Shown in pieces: positions 37,870 through 46,500 of a DNA stretch of 64,000 nucleotides. The stretch spans positions 496,001 to 560,000 of the forward strand of contig NZ_VRSV01000001.1 in the NCBI RefSeq assembly GCF_008017415.1, read 5' to 3'. The notes beneath the pieces are model-generated. The model was not told the origin of the DNA, searched no databases, and worked only from the letters and a program-made list of their open reading frames with translations. Numbering within the stretch: position 1 is the first letter of the stretch; the number at the start of each line of letters is the position of its first letter. This DNA comes from Microbacterium hatanonis (GTDB lineage: Bacteria > Actinomycetota > Actinomycetes > Actinomycetales > Microbacteriaceae). Position numbers and translations under genes: made by a program.

Positions 37870-39042
37870 ATGGGCACCATCACCCCGTACGAAACGGCGA
37901 ATGGCCGCCGCTACCGCGTGCGCTATCGCAAGCCTGATCGCACCGAAGCGCAGAAGCGCGGCTTCACGACGATGCGCGAGGCGAAGCTCTATCTGTCCAT
38001 GGTCACCGTGTCCAAGTCGAAGGGCGAGTACATCGATCCCGTGGCCTCGCGGGTGCCGGTCCGGATGTTTGCCGACGGCTGGCTCCGGTCGAAGCGGCCG
38101 CCGATGTCCAAGCCCTCGTACTACGTGACGCTTGCGCGGGCGTGGAAGAACCACGTCGCTCCAGTCTGGGCAGACAGGGAGATCCGGTCGATCCGGCGGT
38201 CTGAAGTACAGGACTGGGTTTCAGAGCTCACGAGGGACAAGTCGCGCACGGTCGTTCTTCGCGCGCTGGGAGTCCTCGCAGGCATCCTTGGTGTCGCCAT
38301 CGATGATCGTCGCCTTGCGAACAATCCGGCGCGACACCTCCGCAATCTCCCTCGGAGCGGACCAGGCAAGCTCCGCATTTATCTCTCGCACGACCAAGTG
38401 GCGACGTTGACGGCATGCTCGGCGCATCTGACGATGGTCCTGACCTTGACCTATACCGGCCTGCGCTAGGGCGAGGCGACGGCGCTGCGCGTGCGCAGCG
38501 TGGCTGCGTCGGCGCTTCGTTATCGAGAAGAACGCGGTGATGATCGCGCACGAGATCCACGTAGGCACGCCAAAGACGCACGAAAAGCGCTCGGTGCCTT
38601 ACGCCGCACTGCTCGATCGATGATCGAGCAGGCGTGCGCCGGCAAGGGCCCGGAAGGGATGCTGTTCGGCGATGGCGTCAACCACGTGCGCTAGTCAGGC
38701 GCCAGGGCTGATTCGCGTTCGCGGTCCGCCGCGCGCAGGCTGTGGACCTATCGATCACGCGGCTGACGCCACGGACCTCCGGCACACCGCCACGTCGCTC
38801 GCAATCAGCTCAGGCGCGAGCGTGAAGGCAGGCAGCGAATGCTCGGCCATGTCTCGGCCGCGACGCCGGCGAGAAACTACGCGAGTCTTCTCGGCGACGA
38901 TCTGGATGCCGTCGCGACGCCAGTGAACGCCAAGATGCCGTCGGCGGCGCTGCGGTCGGGTCCGCGGACGCGCTACGCCTGGCCGCAATACACCTCGAGA
39001 GCAGACTTGTCAGTCTTCGACGAGGCGCGGGCCCCGAAATGA
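37870..39042 (+). pseudogene. Tyrosine site-specific integrase, inactivated
   Basis: The intact N-terminal part holds the arm-binding domain (NGRRYRVRYRKPDRTEAQKR) and the core-binding domain, with a good ribosome site (GGAGG) before ATG 37870. The catalytic domain is broken. The conserved Y-T-G-L-R-W-G-E-A has TAG in place of Trp at 38467. Coding sense then moves through other frames: RRFVIEKNAVMIAHEI from about 38510, MIEQACAGKGPEGMLFGDGV from 38620, a second Trp-to-TGA at 38709 before FAFAVRRAQAVDLSITRL, DLRHTATSLAISSGASVKA near 38775, and MLGHVSAA...NYASLL from 38839. The protein would lack its H-x-x-R and Tyr residues. Position beside attR fits the island integrase. Confidence 0.85.
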
Positions 39043-39125
39043 TCGATCTCGGCGCTGTGAGAAATTGAACGAAGACGCTCGAAGCTGATTGCAGAAGAAT
39101 TCCGCGTCAGCTGAACAAAAATCTG

Positions 39126-39146
39126 TGCCCCTGGAGGGACTCGAAC
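39126..39146. repeat. attR: tRNA-side copy of the 21-bp integration core
   Basis: Identical to 7635-7655. It covers the discriminator base, the acceptor 3' strand and the T-arm 3' side of tRNA-Arg, so integration kept the tRNA gene whole on this side. Confidence 0.9.
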
Positions 39147-39197
39147 CCCCAACCTTCTCCTTAGGACGGAGCAGCTCTTCCATTGAGCTACAGAGGC
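39126..39197 (-). tRNA. tRNA-Arg (anticodon CCT)
   Basis: A 72-nt tRNA read on the minus strand. The acceptor stem GCCTCTG/CAGGGGC pairs fully with one G-U; the D arm, the T arm with GGTTCGAGTCC and the anticodon loop GTCCTAA give anticodon CCT for AGG codons. The first anticodon-stem pair is G-A, a mismatch that leaves four pairs. CCA is not encoded. It is the integration target of the island. Confidence 0.93.
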
Positions 39198-39309
39198 AGG
39201 TGCTCCAGTGTATCGAGCGATGCGCCCGTCAAGCTCGCCCGGTACACGCCACGAGAGCTGCGGTGCACACGCCCCTGCGCGCCGCAGCTCTCGAAAACCA
39301 CCTACTGGT

Positions 39310-39654
39310 TCAGCGGCTGGCGTCGTACGCGTCGAGGATCGAGGCGGGAATGCGACCGCGCTCGCTGATGTCGTGCCCGTTCTCGCGCGCCCACTGACGA
39401 ACGGCGCCGAGGTCGCGGCCGCTCTGCTGACGCGTGGAGCGGCTGCGCGACGTCACCGTGCGAGTTGCTGCGCCCACCGAGCGGCCAGCGTCGATGTACG
39501 GCTTCAGCGCATCGCGCAATTCAGCCGCGTGCTCGGCGGAAAGGTCGATTTCATAGGGCCGACCATCGAGCGAGAAAAGGACGGTTTCTCCGCCATCTTC
39601 GAGGGTCTGACCGTCGAGGTCGTCGATGAGCTGGGTGATCTGCTTACGTGCCAT
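39310..39654 (-). CDS. lsr2: Lsr2-family nucleoid-associated protein
   Basis: A 114-residue Lsr2, the actinobacterial H-NS-like silencer that oligomerises through its N-terminus and binds A/T-rich minor grooves. The N-terminal dimer domain (residues 1-60) begins [16 protein letters not shown]. The C-terminal DNA-binding domain (about 78-114) has the [20 protein letters not shown] core; the family's key R-G-R tripeptide is present as RGR. The length is normal. The start ATG (39654) follows a purine-rich GAGGAGAAGAG tract; another ATG just upstream is out of frame. It lies beside a large foreign island, which Lsr2 would be expected to silence where A/T-rich. Confidence 0.95.
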   Translation of the reverse strand: MARKQITQLIDDLDGQTLEDGGETVLFSLDGRPYEIDLSAEHAAELRDALKPYIDAGRSVGAATRTVTSRSRSTRQQSGRDLGAVRQWARENGHDISERGRIPASILDAYDASR

Positions 39655-39787
39655 GGGTCATCTCTTCTCCTCTCGACCGACTGCGGGTGCGATCGAGAAA
39701 TTTCATCGTAGCTCTCGGCGCAAGCGTTCCGGAATAGGCGAAGAATGCGATATAGCGATATGCGGCGAGCGGCACAACCTCGTGGTG

Positions 39788-40639
39788 TCAGGGCAAGATG
39801 CCGGCGCGCCGCGCTTTGGTCACCGCAGAATGCCGCGTCGAAGCATCCAATTTCGACATCGCCGATGCGAGATACGACTTCACCGTCGTCTCGCGGAGTC
39901 CGAGCGACGCACCCACCTCAGAATTCGTCGCCCCCAAGGCGGCGCACGCGAGCACGTCTATCTCACGCGGCGACAAAGAGACGTCGAGCTCGACCGCGGG
40001 CGTGCGCTGGTCGCCCGAAAGAGCAGCAAGCCGTTGCTCGAGGCTTTCCAGACGCGTGCGAAGCGCTTCGTCGTCGACACCTGCCGCGATGCGCCGGAGC
40101 TCGGCGTACGTCTCGCGCAGCTCTTCCCGAGCACCAGCCGCGAGCGGCTCCGACGACGGGGGAATGGCGGTGAGTCGCCGGTCGACCTCGTCGCGCACCC
40201 GCAGCTCGGTGGCCACCTCCGCCGCGACACGGAACGCGGGCTGCGCCACCACACCGCCGACGGATGCTTCGTGCCACGCGGCGCAGTAGAGCACGCCCCG
40301 GGCCGTCCCCGTCACCACGATCGGCACGGCGAACAGCGTCGAGATCCCCTCGCCGAGGATCGCGCGGTCGTAGTCGTGGGTGATGGTGCGAGACGTGCGG
40401 TAGTCGAGGGCGAGCCGCGGCCGCTTCTCGACGAGCGCGCGCCCGCCGAGGCCGCGATGCGCTTCGACGACGAGGCCGTCGAGACTGCGTCCGCGGGCAC
40501 CGACGATCGAGGTGACGTGGACCGCGCCGTCGTGCTCGAGGCCTCCGAACGCGACGGGAAAACGCGTGCGCCGGGCGAGATCGCCGACCGCGCGGGAAAT
40601 CAGCTCGGTCTCACCGACGCTGCCCGTCCGTGCTGCCAC
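39788..40639 (-). CDS. GAF-LuxR transcriptional regulator
   Basis: A 283-residue regulator. Residues 10-155 form a GAF-like sensor domain (RRTRFPVAFGGLEHDGAVHV to GVLYCAAWHEASVG), then a helical linker with coiled-coil character, and a C-terminal LuxR-type helix-turn-helix at 220-283 (LSPREIDVLACAALGATNSE). Such proteins in actinobacteria often control acetate or acyl-CoA metabolism. The gene diverges from the DUF485-actP operon over 136 nt, which makes that operon its likely target; this is inference from position. No phosphoreceiver domain is present, so it probably binds a small ligand. Confidence 0.85.
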   Translation of the reverse strand: MAARTGSVGETELISRAVGDLARRTRFPVAFGGLEHDGAVHVTSIVGARGRSLDGLVVEAHRGLGGRALVEKRPRLALDYRTSRTITHDYDRAILGEGISTLFAVPIVVTGTARGVLYCAAWHEASVGGVVAQPAFRVAAEVATELRVRDEVDRRLTAIPPSSEPLAAGAREELRETYAELRRIAAGVDDEALRTRLESLEQRLAALSGDQRTPAVELDVSLSPREIDVLACAALGATNSEVGASLGLRETTVKSYLASAMSKLDASTRHSAVTKARRAGILP

Positions 40640-40775
40640 GCACTACCTACTTCCGGGGGTGACGGCCTCATCGCCGCCTTCGTAGCGTCGACGATATCAC
40701 CGGGGTCGCCACCGGCGTCCGCGGTTCTTGTTACCGGTGCAATGCTGCGCCGGGCCGATGAGGCAAGGAGGCCCC

Positions 40776-41129
40776 ATGTCGGATCCACGCGTCGATGTCA
40801 CCCCGTCGGATGACATCGATTACATCGCGGTCGAGCAATCGCCGCCGTTCCAAGAACTGAAGAAAGCGCAGCGGAGTTTCATCTTCCCGCTCGCGATCGT
40901 GTTCCTGCTCTGGTACTTCGTCTATGTGCTGCTGTCGTCGTTCGCTACGGAATTCATGTCTCAGCGAGTGTGGGGCGACGTCACTGTCGGTCTGCTCCTC
41001 GGCCTCGGTCAATTCGTCTCCACGTTCGTCATCACGATGGCGTACGTCTCTTATGCGAATCGCCGGCTCGATCCCCGAGCGGCGGCCATTCGAGCCGAAC
41101 TCGAGCGCGCATCGGGAGGTCAGTCGTGA
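40776..41129 (+). CDS. DUF485 membrane protein (ActP partner)
   Basis: A 117-residue inner-membrane protein of the DUF485 family with two transmembrane helices, around residues 36-56 (FIFPLAIVFLLWYFVYVLLS) and 72-95 (GLLLGLGQFVSTFVITMAYV). It carries the family's RSFIFPL entry motif and a final YANRRLDP. The ATG at 40776 has AGGAGG 4 nt upstream. The stop overlaps the GTG start of the acetate symporter gene by 4 bp, the normal arrangement with actP, where DUF485 is thought to be an accessory subunit. Confidence 0.92.
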   Translation: MSDPRVDVTPSDDIDYIAVEQSPPFQELKKAQRSFIFPLAIVFLLWYFVYVLLSSFATEFMSQRVWGDVTVGLLLGLGQFVSTFVITMAYVSYANRRLDPRAAAIRAELERASGGQS

Positions 41130-42748
41130 ATGATGTGCTCGGCGCCGTCGATACCGCGGTGCAGACGGTGGAGAACAACCCCGTCCTGAATATCTCGATC
41201 TTCGGCGCATTCGTCGCGGTGACCCTGTTCATCGTCATCCGTGCCAGTCGCAACAACAAGACCGCGGCCGATTACTACGCGGCCGGGAGGTCTTTCACCG
41301 GACCGCAGAACGGTTTCGCCATCTCCGGCGACTACCTGTCGGCGGCGTCGTTCCTCGGAATCTGCGGAGCCATCGCGATCAACGGATACGACGGATTCCT
41401 CTACTCCATCGGGTTCCTCGTGGCCTGGCTCGTCGCGCTGCTGCTGGTCGCCGAGCTGATGCGCAACACCGGCAAGTTCACGATGGCCGACGTGCTGTCG
41501 TTCCGGTTGAAGCAGGGTCCGGTGCGGATGGCGGCAGCCCTCACGACCCTCGCGGTCTGCTTCTTCTACCTGCTCGCGCAGATGGCAGGCGCCGGCGGTC
41601 TCGTCTCGCTGCTCTTGGGTATCGGCGACCAGCTGGGGCAGTCGATCGTCGTCGGCGTGGTCGGCGTGCTCATGATCGTCTACGTGCTGATCGGCGGCAT
41701 GAAGGGCACGACGTGGGTGCAGATCGTCAAGGCGTTCCTCCTCATCGGAGGCGCCCTGGTGATGACGATCTGGGTGCTCGCCATCAACGGGTTCAACCTC
41801 AACACGCTGCTCGAGAGCGCGGTGGCCGCGTCGACGAGCGATCCGAAGGATGCCATCCTCGGCCCGGGGCTGCAGTACGGCTCGAACCCGTGGGACTTCA
41901 TCTCGCTCGCCCTCGCGCTGGTGCTGGGAACGGCCGGCCTCCCGCACGTGCTCATGCGCTTCTACACGGTGCCGACCGCGAAGGAGGCCCGCCGTTCGGT
42001 GGTCTGGGCCATCTGGCTGATCGGACTCTTCTACCTGCTCACCCTCGTGCTCGGCTACGGGGCGGCCGCCCTCGTCGGACCCGACGTGATCAAGGCCGCA
42101 CCCGGCGGGGTCAACTCCGCCGCACCACTGCTGGCACTCCAGCTCGGCGGACCGGTGCTGCTCGGCTTCATCTCGGCGGTCGCCTTCGCGACGATCCTCG
42201 CTGTCGTGGCGGGTCTCACCATCACCGCGGCGGCGTCGTTCGCGCACGACATCTACGCGAACGTGATCAAGAAGGGGAACGTCCCGCCCGACGGCGAGGT
42301 CAAGGTCGCCCGGCGAACGGTCATCGTCATCGGAGTGCTAGCGATCCTCGGCGGGATCGGCGTGCAGGGCCAGAACGTCGCGTTCCTGGTGGCGCTGGCC
42401 TTCGCCGTCGCCGCGTCGGCGAACCTGCCGACGATCCTCTACTCGCTGTTCTGGCGTCGCTTCACGACGCGGGGCGCGGTGTGGAGCATGTACGGGGGAC
42501 TGGCCGCCGCGATCATCCTCATCGTGCTCTCGCCCGTGTTCTGGGGGACGCCGACGAGCGTCTTCAAGAACACCGGGGCGGCGATCTGGCCGTTCAACAA
42601 CCCCGGCATCGTCTCGATCCCCATCGGGTTCTTCCTGGGGTGGCTCGGCTCGGTGACGTCGCGCCGCAAGGAGGATCCGGCGAAGGCCGCGGAGATGGAC
42701 GTCAGGTCGCTGACCGGGTTCGGCGCGGAGAAGGCCACCGACCACTGA
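41126..42748 (+). CDS. actP: Cation/acetate symporter (SSS family)
   Basis: A 540-residue sodium:solute symporter with about 13 membrane helices. Family motifs include AADYYAAGRSFTGPQNGFAI near residue 50, GDYLSAASFLGICGAIA, the LGTAGLPHVLMRFYTVPTAK segment near 270, and SFAHDIYANVI near 375. It takes up acetate and other short carboxylates with Na+ or H+. The GTG start at 41126 overlaps the DUF485 stop; GGGAGG precedes it. The operon ends at a strong hairpin 7 nt downstream. Probable control is by the divergent GAF-LuxR regulator. Confidence 0.93.
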   Translation: MNDVLGAVDTAVQTVENNPVLNISIFGAFVAVTLFIVIRASRNNKTAADYYAAGRSFTGPQNGFAISGDYLSAASFLGICGAIAINGYDGFLYSIGFLVAWLVALLLVAELMRNTGKFTMADVLSFRLKQGPVRMAAALTTLAVCFFYLLAQMAGAGGLVSLLLGIGDQLGQSIVVGVVGVLMIVYVLIGGMKGTTWVQIVKAFLLIGGALVMTIWVLAINGFNLNTLLESAVAASTSDPKDAILGPGLQYGSNPWDFISLALALVLGTAGLPHVLMRFYTVPTAKEARRSVVWAIWLIGLFYLLTLVLGYGAAALVGPDVIKAAPGGVNSAAPLLALQLGGPVLLGFISAVAFATILAVVAGLTITAAASFAHDIYANVIKKGNVPPDGEVKVARRTVIVIGVLAILGGIGVQGQNVAFLVALAFAVAASANLPTILYSLFWRRFTTRGAVWSMYGGLAAAIILIVLSPVFWGTPTSVFKNTGAAIWPFNNPGIVSIPIGFFLGWLGSVTSRRKEDPAKAAEMDVRSLTGFGAEKATDH

Positions 42749-42754
42749 TCGAAA

Positions 42755-42788
42755 CTCGGGGCCCCGGACGCGCATCCGGGGCCCCGAG
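42755..42788. terminator. Bidirectional terminator hairpin after actP
   Basis: A perfect 14-bp stem (CTCGGGGCCCCGGA and its complement) with a 6-nt loop between the convergent actP and alkyltransferase-like genes. There is no strong T-run, which is common in high-GC actinobacteria. Confidence 0.75.
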
Positions 42789-42803
42789 TGCACCGCCGGC
42801 GGC

Positions 42804-43313
42804 CTACTCGCCGGCGGTGCGCTCGAGGTCGAGGAGGTACTCCTTGACCTCGGGGTGCCCTCCGTATTCGCCGATCGATCCGTCGGAACGAACCACCCGA
42901 TGCACGGGAACGACGAGGGAGAAGGGGGTGGTGCGGCAGGCCGTGCCGACCGCGCGGGCGGCGCGGGGCTTTCCCGCGAGAGCGGCGACTTCGCCGTACG
43001 ACGCGGTCTCGCCGTACGGGATATCGGTCACCGCGGTCAGCGCCTGAAGAGTGAAGCCCCGTGCGAGGCGCCAGTCGAGGCGGAGGTCGAAGGCCCGCCG
43101 TTCGCCGGCGAAGTACTCGTCGAGCTGTGTGGCGACGAGGGCCCCCGCCCGGTCGTCGTGGTCAGGGACCACCTGGAGCAGCCTCGCGAGGCTCTCGATG
43201 GCGTGGGAGCGTTCGTCGTGTTCGAGGCGGAGCGCGACGAGGTCGTCGTCGGCGAAGGCGAGCAGCGCATCGCCCACCGGAGTCGGGTGCCAAGCGGTCG
43301 TGTACCGGGTCAT
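42804..43313 (-). CDS. O6-alkylguanine-DNA alkyltransferase homologue lacking the catalytic Cys
   Basis: A 169-residue protein with the full Ogt/MGMT layout: an N-terminal RNase-H-like domain (1-80), then the winged-helix domain IPYGETASYGEVAALAGKPR and AARAVGTACR. The active-site motif, normally P-C-H-R-V, reads P-V-H-R-V near residue 139; the codon is GTG, so this is not a near-miss for TGC. The hinge Asn and the closing glycine motif are also altered (CRTTP, EYGGH). It therefore cannot accept alkyl groups and resembles alkyltransferase-like (ATL) proteins that flag damage for excision repair, though ATLs are usually shorter. The start ATG is 43313. Confidence 0.85.
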   Translation of the reverse strand: MTRYTTAWHPTPVGDALLAFADDDLVALRLEHDERSHAIESLARLLQVVPDHDDRAGALVATQLDEYFAGERRAFDLRLDWRLARGFTLQALTAVTDIPYGETASYGEVAALAGKPRAARAVGTACRTTPFSLVVPVHRVVRSDGSIGEYGGHPEVKEYLLDLERTAGE

Positions 43314-43531
43314 GTTCCCATCCTCCGGGGCTGGCCGCGCCGGGTCGGTTCGTCGTGCAGAAACGGTGGACGAGGATGCTTCGATCCCCGGCTGGGGAGG
43401 AAAGGCCGATCATCCGGCGTGTCGGGTAATACCGCGAAACCCCGGAAGGATACCGGCGCGGAGCGCGACGCGCGCCTAGGGTGACTGTCGTGTGGCGAGC
43501 AGAGGGCGTCGTAGACGGCGCAGAGGATGAC

Positions 43532-46500
43532 GTGTCGACGACATCCGTGAACCCCGGAGATCTCGGTCTGTCCGAACCCGGCGTCTCGGTCATGCATGTC
43601 GCGGAACCGGAGCGGGCACGTATCCGCACCGAGGCCGCTGCGCTCGGCGGAAGATCGACGCTGCTGCGTTTCGACGACGCATCCGATGCCGGTATCGACA
43701 TCACGAAGGCCCACCCCGGAAGTCTTCCCCAGTTCATCACCGGGCGCTCGACCCTTCTCTCCAACCTCTTCCGCGACGAGGTCGCGCTGCGCACGGCGCG
43801 CATGGCCGCCGAGCGCATCACCGCGAAGAACGTCGAACTGCGCACGTCGCGCGGTCTCGAGCCCGTGCACCTCGCCGTCGGGCTCGCCGCCTGGCGCATC
43901 GGGGGAGTCGCCTGGTCGGCCCCCGTGCTGCTGCGCCCGCTGGCGATCCGCCGCCACCACGGCGACTTCGAGCTCAAGCTGCACGGCTCGTTCATGGTCA
44001 ACCCCGAGCTGGCCAAGGCGTTCCTGACCCACTTCGGCATCCGGATCGACAGCCTCGCCCTCGCCGGCCTCGCCTACGACCGCGGCGTGTTCAAGCCGCA
44101 GCCGGTCATCGACCACCTGCGGGCGCTCACCACCCACATCCCGACGTTCGTCGTGCATCCCCGCCTGGTCATCTCGTCGTTCGCCGACGTCGGCTCGGCC
44201 ATGGCGCGCGACACCGCCGACCTCGACCACCCCGTGCTGAACGCCCTCGCGGGCCACCCCACCGACCGCGCCCTCGTGATGCAGCGGCGTCCGGCCCCCG
44301 TGGTCGACGGACCCGACGAGCGCGCACCGGCGGCCGACGCGCTCCTGCTCGACGCGGATGCTGAGCAGGAGGCCGTGCTCGCGCGGATCGCCGCCGGCCA
44401 GTCGCTCGCCGTGCACACCCTGCCCGGAACGGGCGGCACCCAGACGATCATCAACGCGGTCGGTCGCCTCGTGCAGGACGGGAAGCGGGTGCTCGTCGTG
44501 AGCGCGCGCCGCTCCACCCTCGAGGGCATCCGCCACCGCCTCGCCGGAATCGGCCTCGACGGCCTAGCCGTCTCGCCCACGCACATCCGCCGCGACCTTA
44601 TCCGCGCGATCGGCCGCAACGAGAAGGCCGAGCAGCCCCGCGTCTCCGACATCGACGACGCCCTCGTGCGCCTGCGCACGGTGCTGCGCGACTACCGCCA
44701 CGCGGTGACGGTCGAGCACCCCTCGCTCGGCGTCTCGGCCCTCGACGTGCTGCGCACGCTGACCACCCTGGCCGGGCGATCGCCCGCACCCTCGACGACC
44801 ACGCGCTTCGACGTCGCGACGCTTGAAGGCCTGTCCGACCGCCGTGCCGAGGCGGGCTCGGCGCTCGCCGCCGCCGCACGCCTGGGCGAATTCCGCTTCG
44901 GCCCCGACGATTCGCCCTGGTACGGGGTGTCGTTCACCCGCACCGAAGACGCCCGCGCGGCGCACGCGCTCGCCGGGAAGCTGCACCGGCGCGACGTTCC
45001 CAGCCTCCTCGAGCGCGGATACGAGCTCATCGCCCAGACGCGCATGCGCCCGTTCCAGACGATCTCCGAGCTCGGCGGCTACCTTCGCCTGCTGCAGGGC
45101 ATCCGCGAGTCGCTCGACCGCTTCAGCCCCACCGTGTTCGAGCGTCCGCTCGGCGAACTCATCCAGGCTCACGCCGCGCGCCGCGACGCCGGTGAGATGA
45201 GCGGTCCCAACCGGCGCAGGCTCAAGCGCCTGTCGCGCGAATACCTGCGCCCGGGTGTGCACGTGACCGACATGCACGAGGCGCTCGTGCGCATCCAGCA
45301 GCAGCGCACCGAGTGGCAGCGCTACGTCGAGGCGGGCGTGACTCCCGAGGTGCCGCTCGGACTCGCCGACGTCGCGGTCGCCTGGCAGCGCGTCGACGCC
45401 GAGCTCGGCGAGCTCGACCAGATTCTCGGTCGCCAGAACTCCGCCCGCATGACGACCCTCCCGGTCGCCCGTCTCGTGCGCACGCTCGCGGGCCTCGCCG
45501 CCGAGTCGACCTTCTTCGACAATCTCGTCGAGCGCGCCGAGCTGCGTTCGGAACTCGCGCGCCTCGGGCTCGAGCCCCTGCTGCTCGAGCTGTCGGTGCG
45601 GCACGTTCCCGAAGACCGCGTCGCCGACGAGCTCGAGTTCGCCTGGTGGCAGTCCGCGCTGGAACACCTCTTGCGCACCGATCGGGCCCTCCTCGGAGCC
45701 AACACGTCGGTCGTCGATCGGCTCGAGCGCGACTTCCGCCTCGTCGACGAGGCCCACGCCGCAGCATCCGGCCCCCTTCTGGCGGCCCGACTGGCCCAGC
45801 AGTGGCGCATCGGCATCGTCGACCTCGCCGACGAGGCCGCAGCTCTCAAAGACGCGCTCAAGCGCGGAGCCACGACGGCCGAAGAGCTCACCGCCATCGC
45901 GCCCGGGCTGCTGCGCACGCTCGCCCCGGTCTGGTTGGCCTCGCCCTACGAGGTGCCGGAGATCCCTGACACCGACGGCTTCGACGTGGTGCTCATCGCC
46001 GATGCCGGAGCGCTCTGCCTGACCGAGGCCGCGCCCGCTCTGCGGCGTGCCGGCCAGATCGTGGTCTTCGGCGATCCGGTGACGCAGAAGCCCACGCCCT
46101 TCCGGGTGAGCGCGACCTTCGCCTCCGACGAAGACACCGAAGACGAGCAGCCCTTCGACGACGCCTCGGTGTTCGAGCGACTGGCCGAGCTGCTGCCCGT
46201 CGAGACCCTCACCCGCAGCTATCGCGCCGGCGGCGAAGACCTCGCCGAGCTCGTGAACGACGCCTTCTACGGCGGCGAGATCGTCTCACTGCCCTGGGCC
46301 GGGTCGTACCTCGGTCGCGGCAGCCTGAGCGTCGACTACGTCGAGGGCGGAACCGGCGCCCCCGACCCCGTCACGGGCGCCGTCGAGAGCCCCGACGCCG
46401 AGGTCGCCCGCGTCGTCACGCTCGTCGTCGAGCACGCCGTCAACCGCGGTGCGGAGTCGCTCATGGTCGTCACCGCCAGCAGGCGCCACGCCGAGCGCGT

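Larger units (their letters stand above)
7635..39146. mobile_element. Genomic island integrated at tRNA-Arg(CCT), about 31.5 kb
   Basis: It is bounded by the 21-bp direct repeat of the tRNA-Arg 3' end. The contents are typical of an integrative element: an integrase relic next to the tRNA, an excisionase-like HTH gene near the other end, a MobF relaxase, and many anti-phage genes. No plasmid replication gene, coupling protein or type IV secretion genes are visible, so it would at most have been mobilisable. The integrase is a pseudogene, so the island is probably fixed unless helped in trans. The 9-14 kb part looks lower in G+C than its surroundings. Confidence 0.85.

Noticed and set aside
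44564..45757. Minus-strand open frame within the helicase-like gene
   Set aside because: Antisense shadow of a conserved protein, with His/Glu/Gly-rich sense typical of reversed high-GC codons.
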